From Beroe forskalii (lineage: Eukaryota > Ctenophora > Nuda > Beroida > Beroidae): 64,000 bases of DNA. The stretch spans positions 62,001 to 126,000 of the forward strand of contig WFMF01000464.1 in the NCBI GenBank assembly GCA_011033025.1. The letters run 5' to 3'. The notes under the pieces are model-generated. The model worked only from the letters and a program-made list of their open reading frames with translations, ran no database searches and was not told the DNA's origin. Positions 20,303-31,000 of this stretch are shown in pieces (positions within the stretch are counted from its first letter, which is position 1; each line of letters starts with the position of its first letter). A program made the position numbers and the translations under genes.

Positions 20303-20860
20303 CTAATTTAATTATTAATTATATGCATTATGCACTGTATAATAATATTATATACGGTCGGTCGCTAATAACGTGGCAAGACTGTCGCTTGCCTGACTGA
20401 AACAACAAACGGTTTGTTTTCCCGAATCCGATTCAGGAAGCCAGGTTAGTTGGCACACTATATAAGGTTAAAGGTACCAATAGCAAGGTCACACAGATAG
20501 GTAGGGTCATGGTATGTGAAATGTAAATATTGCACATTGCAATCCAACGATAGGTGGATTGTGCAAACGTTGCTATTGATTTGATGTTGGTAAGTGTGCG
20601 TAACTTCATTCTTCAAGATTGATTTGATGTTGAGTGGTGTCAACGTCGTTGAGTCGGTATGTGTACGTAAGTTCATTCGTCATGCTTGATTGGGTTCCGA
20701 GTGGTGTCAACAACATACGGTTGGTATGTGGAATGTGCATACGTCGTCGTTCGTCATAGACGACTGAGTGGTGTCAGCCAACATATATAAAGGCATGTGC
20801 TGCAGCTCTGGTTATTAGTTTTCATTTTCTCGTTCGTGCTGTCTTGCCTAATTGCTGTTA
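20303..20860. other. Non-coding stretch with diverged short repeats
   Basis: No coding frame. Imperfect repeats of GAGTGGTGTCAAC and TTGATTTGATGTTG words occur between 20570 and 20790; a TATATAA box-like word lies at 20783-20789. Confidence 0.4.
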
Positions 20861-20861
20861 A

Positions 20862-21256
20862 TAATGTTGTCAATAACCGTTGTTAATAAGGTACCGTTGT
20901 TAATAAGGTACCGTTGTTAATAAGGTACCGTTGTTAATAAGGTACCGTTGTTAATAAGGTACCGTTAATAAGGTACCGTTGTTAATAAGGTACCGTTGTT
21001 AATAAGGTACCGTTGTTAATAAGGTACCGTTGTTAGTAAGGTACCGTTGTTAATAATGTACCGTTGTTAATAAGGTACCGTTGTTAATAAGGTACCGTTG
21101 TTAATGGTACCGTTGTTAACGTGGTACCGTTGTTAACGTGGTACCGTTGTTAACGTGGTACCGTTGTTAACGTGGTACCGTTGTTAACGTGATACTGTTA
21201 ATAAAGTACCGTTGTTAATAAGGTACCGCTTTAAATATTGCACCATTGTTAATGAG
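20862..21256. repeat. 16-17-bp minisatellite with GGTACC in each unit
   Basis: Unit GTTGTTAATAAGGTACC, about 22 copies; the second half of the array switches to GTTGTTAACGTGGTACC. Every unit contains the KpnI palindrome GGTACC. Confidence 0.9.
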
Positions 21257-21623
21257 GTACCCTTAATAATCAAGCAACTGTACGCCTGCCCCACCAGCCA
21301 ATCATTGTACTCTCTTTCTGCGTTGGGTTGTGCAGTGCGCGCCACAGCCTGTGCACGTGCAGTGCGCGCGATGTGTGCACGTGCAGTGAGGGTGAAGGCG
21401 GTGTCTGGACACATAGCAGCCATGATCTCGTCATGATCCACCAGACAATCGTACCGGACAGTGCTAACGTGAGTCACCTGATGAGAAAGAGGGAGGGTGA
21501 GCGAACTGGGAGTACACGGACATAACCTCACCAGGCAAAACTTCGAATTAAAGCCACAATAGCACGTTTCGGAATGTTTCGTGGCACAAACTTATCACCG
21601 ATTGAATGATTGATGATTTAAGC

Positions 21624-22007
21624 CTATAGGAGCCTATAAAGTGAGTGATTTGACAAACAAAATGTCCTATTGCATTTGCCAGAAGTAGTTTGCCCGAATG
21701 TCCGGCTCATGAAAATTATAATGTGTTTCAATGGGGTGAAAATTGGGAGATGGTATTGGGGCTTTCTTTGAATAAATGAGTGGAAAGTGGAAACTGGGAC
21801 TGTGGAGAGTAAGTTGTTAGTTGGAAAGCACATGCTTGCCTTTGCTGAGCGATGGTAATCATTGTAGCTGTTCGTGCACTGCAAGTAGACTGGTGAGATG
21901 TTGATCCGTTTCCCTATTTCCAGGAGGGCACTGAACTTCTTGTCACATGATAAGACAGGGTACCGCTTAGTGAAGAGACACAGCGGCTCCTGCTCCTCCC
22001 CGGATAT
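21624..22007 (-). CDS. Unidentified gene, possible last exon f
   Basis: Acceptor TTTTCTCTGCAG precedes 22007. The only open frame reads ISGEEQEPLCLFTKRYPVLS, then CDKKFSALLEIGKRINISP, then VYLQC and on to a TAG at 21626-21624 (127 codons). The first ~45 codons look conserved in kind; the rest is less convincing and an earlier donor may exist. Confidence 0.45.
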   Translation of the reverse strand: MSGEEQEPLCLFTKRYPVLSCDKKFSALLEIGKRINISPVYLQCTNSYNDYHRSAKASMCFPTNNLLSTVPVSTFHSFIQRKPQYHLPIFTPLKHIIIFMSRTFGQTTSGKCNRTFCLSNHSLYRLL

Positions 22008-25000
22008 CTGCAGAGAAAACAGGGGCTGGGGTTGGAATGGGGGAGAAAACAGGGGCTAGGGGTTGGAATGGGGGAGAAAACAGGGGCTGGGGTTGGAATG
22101 GGGAGAAAACAGGGCTGGGGGTTGGGAATGGGGGAGAAAACAGGGGCTGGGGTTGGGATTGGGGGAGAAAACAGGGGCTGGGGGTTGGGAATGGGGGAGA
22201 AAACAGGGGCTGGCGGTTGGGAATGGGGGAGAAAACAGGGGCTGGGGGGGTTGGAATGGGGGAGAAACAGGGCTGGGGGTTGGAAATGGGGAGAAAACAG
22301 GGGCTGGCGGTTGGGAATGGGGGAGAAAACAGGGGCTGGGGTTGGAATGGGGGAGAAAACAGGGGCTGGGGGTTGGAATGGGGGAGGGTTGGAACAAAAC
22401 AGGGGCTGGGGGTTGGGAATGGGGGGAGAAAAACAGGGGCTGGGGGTTGGGAATGGGGAGAAAAACAGGGGCTGGTGGTTGGGAATGGGGGAAAACAGGG
22501 CTGGGGTTTGGGAATGGGGAGAAAATAGGGGCTATGGTTGGGAATGGGGAGAGAGGCTGGGGTTGAATGGGGGATAAAACAGGGGCTGGGGTTGGAATGG
22601 GGAGAAAACAGGGGCTGGGGGCTCGGAATGGGGGATAAAACAGGGGCTGGGGGTTGGAAATGGGGGAGAAAACAGGGGCTGGGGGTTGGGAATGGGGGAG
22701 AAAACAGGGGCTGGGGGTTGGGAATGGGGGAGAAAACAGGGGCTGGGGGTTGGGAATGGGGGAGAAAGCAAGGGCTGAGGGTTGGAATGGGGGAGAAAAC
22801 AGGGGCTTAGGGTTGGTGCTGGGAATGGGGGAGAAAACAGGGGCTGAGAATTGCGAATGGGGGAGAAAACAGGGGCTGCCGGCTGAGGGTTGGTGCTCGG
22901 AATGGGGGAGAAAACAGGGGCCGAGGGTTGGAGTGGGGGAGAAAACAGGGGCTGAGGATTGGTGCTGGGAATGGGGGAGAAAGCAGGGGCCGAGGGTTGG
23001 AGTGGGGGAGAAAACAGGGGCTGAGGATTGGTGCTGGGAATGGGGGAGAAAACAGGGGTTGAGGGTTGGTGCTGGGAATGGGGAAGAAAGCAGGGGTTGA
23101 GGGTTGGTGCTGGGAATGGGGGAAAACAGGGGTTGGGGGCTGGGGCTCGGAATGGGGGAGAATTGAGAAAGCAGGGGTTGAGGGTTGGTGCTGGGAATGG
23201 GGAAGAAAGCAGGGGTTGAGGGTTGGTGCTGGAATTGGGGGAGAAAACAGGGGCTGGGGGTTGGAATGGGGGAGAAAACAGGGGCTGGGGGTTGGAATGG
23301 GGGAGAAAACAGGGGCTGGGGGTTGGAATGGGGGAGAAAACAGGGGCTGGGGGTTGAAATGGGGGAAAACAGGGGCTGGGGGTTGGGAATGGGGGAGAAA
23401 CCAGGGGCTGGGGTTGGGAATGGGGAGAAAAATGAAAACAGGGGCTGGGGTTGGAATGGGGGAGAAAGCAGGGCTGGGGTTGGAATGGGGAGAAAACAGG
23501 GGCTGGGGGTTGGAATGGGGGAGAAAACAGGGGCTGGGGGTTGGAATGGGGGAGAAAACAGGGGCTGGGGGTTGGGAATGGGGGAGAAAACAGGGGCTGG
23601 GGTTGGAATGGGGGAGAAAACAGGGGCTGGGGTTGGAATGGGGGAGAAAACAGGGGCTGGGGGTTGGGAATGGGGGAGAAAACAGGGGTTGGGGGTTGGT
23701 GTTCGGAATGTGGGTATTTGCCGTTCGATTATTGGATATGTGGCCTCGGACAGGGGTAAAGGAAGAGATTGAGATGACCAATTAAGTAGCTCGACAGTTG
23801 ACACTTAATACCAATTACCATTCTGGGGTTGTGTTGAGAAACACACTTTGTAGATATACCAACATTAGACCCAACAGCTGCTCGGACTGAACGGAACCTC
23901 TCAGCTTCAGTTCCTTGTTTCACATGCCGTTCAGCAAGGACATCCACTAAGCTCGCCAGGCCAGGCCATATCCGAACAACCATAGGGACAAATGTTGGCT
24001 TTATACTTTTATAGTTTTATACCTTAAGCTTCAAGGAAACATTTCCTTGCGTTTGACACAGTACTGATGTTATCTTCGAACTTGATGTTAAATAAGCTAG
24101 TCTTTATGTGATACAAGATCCCAACCGCCAACGAAAGGCTGATCTTAGTTTTGATGGAGTTATACTCGCATTCTTTGCAGGTTTTTGGTTGCGAATTACT
24201 TTCTAGACAGACCGACTTACTGGAAGTAGGATAGTAGGATGGTAGTTTCAGGTTCGCTGGTTCGACAGTAATGGATAAAGGAATTGAGGGGAACGTTACA
24301 AGAACAGATTGGGTTGGGGTGTCTTTAGACTCACGTTTGTTAAGGTAACATTATCTGAGGTCTGTAAGCGGACCACGCAATCGTAACCAATGGCATGGTC
24401 AACACACCTCCCTACATCCACTTCCCCTGTCAGCTCCTGAAACAAGGGAATTACTCCTTGGTAATTTCTGTAACGTGCTTACTGATAACGGGACAACAGA
24501 AGGGCAGGATGTAAAATGAAGAACTAGGGACTGAGAACTGTAAAGAGTAAAACAAACTAGAAGATCTGTTTGCTCACCGTCTGCCAGGATATGGATCCCC
24601 CGCACTTTTCGATCATGGTCTCCATCTTGTCCAGCCCGTACACGGCATTACCAACGCAGTGAACGTGGGTTGCTGTCTTGGCTTTGGCTAGAGACGCTCC
24701 GAGACTGAAAATAGTCAACAGGTGAATGAGTGTCAGAAGAATTAGTTAACTCACGGCCCGTTCGCCGAGTTTGAAATTCAGTTTATTAAGGAGCGACCTC
24801 GTATCTTTTCCTTAGATAATCAAATATTGTTAAGTGTAAGTGTTACTACACGCTATTTCGGAGTGGATTTCCAAACTTCACTCGGCTTCGCCTCGAGGAA
24901 TATTTCACCAATCCATACCACAATAGTGCGTTGTAACAGTATAATATCCACTGCACTGACGTCACTTCAGACGTGTGGTCACTTCCGTATGTGGTCTCAC

Positions 25001-28000
25001 ACTATGACATTATCCAATTATCCAATATGCCCCTTATCACCATAAAACTGGACTTAAATTACATATTTGTTAACCAGCTTTAATTGATATAGCTGAATGC
25101 AGGGGAAAGAAGGAAGAAGTTCACCTGAAACCGAGCAAACTTACGATAAAATTACCACTTTTCACGGAAATGATGGCTAATTTAATTGTAGACTATCAGT
25201 GTGATGTCATGAGTCTCATGTAATTCAATAAGTCACGTGCTTATCAACCGATTTAAGTCATACATAACCAGGTTTATTATGTGGGCTTTTGTTTTCGAAA
25301 CCCATATTGATGAATAGCAGTTTAAGATAGCCTGCAGTCTGCACTGGTATTCTTCATCTGTCCCTGACATTTCGTTTCCACGATTGATGATATCTTATTG
25401 AGATGTTTTTAAACTATTTTTTGATGATTGAGACCCTAACTATGGATTAAAACTGCTCTGTGCTATCTGAAAGTATGACATCAAGTCCACTACAAACATT
25501 TTATGATTTTTTAGATTTTTCTTCCTTAGTCCAAGATTCTTGTATGTATTTTCTAGAAGGATCTATAGCTCCCCATAGGGGGTTTAAAAATGACCGCAAT
25601 GGCCGATTTTCGCTTAAATCCTAATGATTATATGCTTGATGGCGCCTTGAACAGTTTAAAATGATGTTATTACATTATAGCGCATACGAAGTTTTCCTTG
25701 TTAATAAAGTCAAAAGTCTTTTCTTTCGCCTAGGCTATCATTCACCTTTTGTTATAGTTGTTAAACGTTGACGATTGCTTGATTAAGGCTTTGAATTTTG
25801 ATGATAAACAGTAGTGAACAACTACATGTATTTTACTTGTTGAGATTTTCTGACCAGAGCTTCTGGGGCTCCATTCTGTGCACTCCATTCAAGATTCATC
25901 CAACTAAGAAAATGCTGCTCTCGGAATTTTGAATCGTGACCAAGATTCATACATTCGTGAAATTGGTCGAGAATTTTTGTCCATTATGGTGTTTTCGCTT
26001 CATTACAATCTTTCAGTACGGTTTATTGTACTATATCGAATCACTATTTCTGTATTTCTAACTCCCTGACTCCTCAGACAACATGTCCTTAACGCGGTTC
26101 CTGCTCCTGCTGCTGGTGGTGGCGGTGGCAGTGGAAGGCGGCTTCAGGATCAGGCGGCGGCGGCGGAGCGGCTGCTCGCCAGTGCACGGAGGGTGGAAGG
26201 AGGTGGGCGGGTGGATATGCATGTGCAATGGAGACGGCACAGGTACGTGGGTCATCGTGCAGACCTGCACTAACCCAGCCCCCTCCTGCGGGGGGAACGA
26301 CTGTCCAGGGGACCACCTCAAACGTGGACCACCTTGCCACGAGATGTGTGCTGGGAAATAGCAAGGGAACAGGCCCTGATTACCGGTAAAAACTGAATTA
26401 TTGTGGACTTCTTAGCCTGCTGCAGACTATCATTTTTTACTTTTCGTCAATTTAATCATTAGTTTTGTTAATTATTTATACTTTTTAATTTAACATTTTG
26501 AAAGGAAACATTGATAACATAGAATGATAATAATCAATTTGTTCTGACGAAAATTCGAGTCTCTATAATTGTGCTCCAAAATTCCTAATTATCTGCAACA
26601 GAACGGAGATCGTGTTGCAAAGCAATTACTATACTATTAGGCTACTTTGAATCTCGACTAGTGATCATTGATCAATTGCCTTGCCAGTGAACATTTGAAA
26701 TACAAAATGTTATTTAACTTCAGACCTAACGAGCCATAATTTTCAAAATGCCGTTCTGAATCACAGCAAATATTGGGCAAATTGCCGTGTAAACTATAAT
26801 TTAGCATCCTCTGGCGTGCTAATCCTAGACTTACCTAGAGAAGTAGGTTTTGTTCTGCTGTACGGGTGGGAGGGGGCAAGGTGGGAGGCACCATTGCAAT
26901 AATAATGCTACTAACCTAGAGAATCAATGTCTTATCTATAAAGGTGTGTGGGTATACTACAAAACATAAAAAAATACTGCATCGATTTTCTAATTCAAGA
27001 ATTGACATCAGAGGCGGAAGACACTAAACTGTGAATCATCAGCGGTTACCCTACAGTTGTAAGGTCTCCTGCCATCTGCGAATGAACATTTTGTTCTGGA
27101 ACAGTAGGGGGGGTAGGGTGGGAGGTGGCAACTCCCTGGCAATAATAATGCTACTAACCTAGAGGTAGGTTTTGTTCTGCTGCGGTAGAGGAGGGGGGTA
27201 GGGTGGGAGGTGGCAACTCCCGCAATAATAATGCTACTTAACCTAGAGTAGGTTTTGCTGGCTGTACGGTAGAGGAGGGGGTAAGGGGAGGTGGCAACTC
27301 CTGCAAATAATGCTACTAACCTAGAGAATCCAAAAATCTATAAAAGGTATTGATACTACAAACATAACAAAATAGGTTTTTTTTAATGCTGGATTGACAT
27401 AAGAGAGGAAGAGACTAAAGGGTGAATCATCAGAGGTTACCCTGGCAGTTTTGTCTCCTGCCCCTGCGATGTAGGTTTTGTTCTGCTGTACGGTAGAGGA
27501 GGGGGGTAGGGTGGGAGTGTCCCTGGCAATAATAATGCTACCAACCTAGAGAAGTAGGTTTTGTTCTGCTGTACGGTAGAGGAGGGGGTAGGGTGGAGGC
27601 AACTCCCTGGCAATAATAATGCTACTAACCTAGAGAAGTAGGTTTGAAACAAAATGTACGGGAGGGGGTAGGGTGGGAGGTGGCAACTCCTGGCAATAAT
27701 AATGCTACTAACCTAGAGAATCCAATGTCTTATCTATAAAGGTGTAGGAGGGTATTAACAAAAACAAAATACTTACATCGATTTCTAATTCAAGGATTGA
27801 CATAGAGGCGGAAGAGACTAAACTGTGAATCATCAGCGGCAACCCTGGCAATGTAATTCTACTTACCATCTGAGAAGTAGGTTTGTTCTGCTGTACGGTA
27901 GAGGAGGGGGGTAGGGTGGGAGGTGGCAACTCCCTGGCAATAATAATGCTACTAACCTAGAGAAGTAGGTTTTGTTCTGCTGTACGGTAGAGGAGGGGGG

Positions 28001-31000
28001 TAGGGTGGGAGGTGGCAACTCCCTGGCAATAATAATGCTACTAACCTAGAGAAGTAGGTTTTGTTCGGCTGTACGGTAGAGGAGGGGGGTAAGGTGGGAG
28101 GTGGCAACTCCCTGCAATAATAATGCTACTAACCTAGAGAATCCAATGTCTTATCTATAAAGGTGTATGGGTATACTACAAACATAACAAAATACTGTAC
28201 ATCGATTTTCTAATTCTGATTGTACATAAGAGGAGGGGGGTAGGGTGGGAATCATCAGCTCCCTGGCAATAATAATGCTACTAACCATCTGCGATGTAGG
28301 TTTTGTTCTGCTGCAGTAGAGGAGGGGGTAGGGTGGGAGGTGGCAACTCCTGGCAATAATAATGCTACTAACCTAGAGAAGTAGGTTTGTTCTGCTGTAC
28401 GGTAGAGGAGGGGGTAGGGTGGGAGGTGGCAACTCCCTGGCAATAATAATGCTACTAACCTAGAGAAGTAGGTTTTGTTCTGATGTACGGTAGAGGAGGG
28501 GGTAGGGTGGGAGGTGGCAACTCCCTGGCAATAATAATGCTACTAACCTAGAGATGTTCTGCTTAGTCGCAGGTTTTGTTACAAACATAATGAATACTAA
28601 CCCAGACGGTAGATTGAGAGGCGGGGTAAGGTGAATCATCAGCGGTTACCCTGGCAATAATAATGCTACTAACCCAGAGAAGTAGGTTTTGTTCTGCTGT
28701 ACGGTAGAGGAGGGGGTAGGGTGGGAGGTGGCAACTCCTGGCAATAATAATGCTACTAACCTAGAGAAGTAGGTTTTGTTCTGCTGTACGGTAGAGGAGG
28801 GGGTAGGGTGGGAGGTGGCAACTCCTGGCAATAATAATGCTACCAACCTAGAGAAGTAGGTTTTGTTCTGCTGTACGGTAGAGGAGGGGGTAGGGTGGGA
28901 GGTGGCAACCCCTGGCAATAATAATGCTACTAACCTAGAGAAGTAGGTTTTGTTCTGCTGTACGGTAGAGGAGGGGGGTAGGGTGGGAGGTGGCAACTCC
29001 CTGGCAATAATAATGCTACTAACCTAGAGAAGTAGGTTTTGTTCTGCTGTACGGTAGAGGAGGGAGGTAGGGTGGGAGGTGGCAACTCCCTGGCAATAAT
29101 AATGCTACTAACCAAGAGAAGTAGGTTTTGTTCTGCTGTACGGTAGTGGAGGGGGTAGGGTGGGAGGTGGCAACTCCTGGCAATAATAATGCTACTAACC
29201 CAGAGAAGTAGGTTTTGTTCTGCTGTACGGTAGAGGAAGGGGGTAGGGTGGGAGGTGGCAACCCCTGGCAATAATAATGCTACTAACCTAGAGAAGTAGG
29301 TTTTGTTCTGCTGTACGGTAGAGGAGGGGGTAGGGTGGGAGGTGGCAACTCCCTGGCAATAATAATGCTACTAACCTAGAGAAGTAGGTTTTGTTCTGCT
29401 GTACGGTAGAGGAGGGGGGTAGGGTGGGAGGTGGCAACTCCTGCAATAATAATGCTACTAACCTAGAGAAGTAGGTTTTGTTCTGCTGTACGGTAGAGGA
29501 GGGGGTAGGGTGGGAGGTGGCAACCCTGGCAATAATAATGCTACTAACCCAGAGAAGTAGGTTTTGTTCTGCTGTACGGTAGAGGAGGGGGTAGGGTGGG
29601 AGGTGGCAACTCCCTGGCAATAATAATGCTACTAACCTAGAGAAGTAGGTTTTGTTCTGCTGTACGGTAGAGGAGGGGGTAGGGTGGGAGGTGGCAACTC
29701 CTGGCAATACAATGCTACTAACCTAGAGTAGGTTTTGTTCTGCTGCACGGTAGAGGAGGGGGTAGGGTGGAGGGTAACCCCTGGCAATAATAATGCTACT
29801 AACCTAGAGAAGTAGGTTTTGTTCTGCTGTACGGTAGAGGAGGGGGTAGGGTGGGAGGTGGCAACTCCCTGGCAATAATAATGCTACTAACCTAGAGAAG
29901 TAGGTTTTGTTCTGCTGTACGGTAGAGGAGGGGGGTAGGGTGGGAGGTGGCAACTCCCTGGCAATAATAATGCTACTAACCTAGAGAAGTAGGTTTTGTT
30001 CTGCTGTACGGTAGAGGAGGGGGTAGGGTGGGAGGTGGCAACTCCTGGCAATAATAATGCTACTAACCTAGAGAAGTAGGTTTTGTTCTGCTGTACGGTA
30101 GAGGAGGGGGTAGGGTGGGAGGTGGCAACTCCCTGGCAATAATAATGCTACTAACCTAGAGAAGTAGGTTTTGTTCTGCTGTACGGTAGAGGAGGGGGGT
30201 AGGGTGGGAGGTGGCAACTCCCTGGCAATAATAATGCTACTAACCTAGAGAAGTAGGTTTTGTTCTGCTGTACGGTAGAGGAGGGGGTAGGGTGGGAGGT
30301 GGCAACTCCCTGGCAATAATAATGCTAACCTAGAGTAGGTTTTGTTCTGCTAACGGTAGAGAAGGGTAGGTTTGGTTCAATAATAATGCTACCAACCTAG
30401 TAGGAGGCTGTACGGGGTAGGGGGGTGGGAGGTGGCAACTCCTGGCAATAATAATGCTACTAACCTAGAGAAGTAGGTTTTGTTCTGCTGTACGGTAGAG
30501 GAGGGGGGTAGGGGTGGAGGTGGCAACTCCCTGGCAATAATAATGCTACTAACCTAGAGAAGTAGGTTTTGTTCTGCTGTACGGTAGAGGAGGGGGTAGG
30601 GTGGGAGGTGGCAACTCCTGGCAATAATAATGCTACTAACCTAGAGAAGTAGGTTTTGTTCTGCTGTACGGTAGAGGAGGGGGTAGGGTGGAGGTGGCAA
30701 CTCCCTGGCAATAATAATGCTACTAACCTAGAGAGAAGTAGGTTTTGTTCTGCTGTACGGTAGAGGAGGGGGTAGGGTGGGAGGTGGCAACTCCCGGCAA
30801 TAATAATGCTACCAACCTAGAGAAGTAGGTTTTGTTCTGCTGTACGGTAGAGGAGGGGGGTAGGGTGGGAGGTGGCAACTCCCCTGGCAATAATAATGCT
30901 ACTAACCTAGAGAAGTAGGTTTTGTTCTGCTGTACGGTAGAGGAGGGGGGTAGGGTGTGAGGTGGCAACTCCCTGGCAATAATAATGCTACTAACCTAGA

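Noticed and set aside
22032-23804. Pro-rich (582-codon) and Gly-rich open frames over the G-rich array
   Set aside because: Low-complexity translations of a minisatellite whose unit length varies; no start context, and they overlap a good intron.
24021-24334. Minus-strand frame of about 100 codons after exon d
   Set aside because: Looks protein-like but is out of phase with exon d and has no matching acceptor; kept as intron for now.
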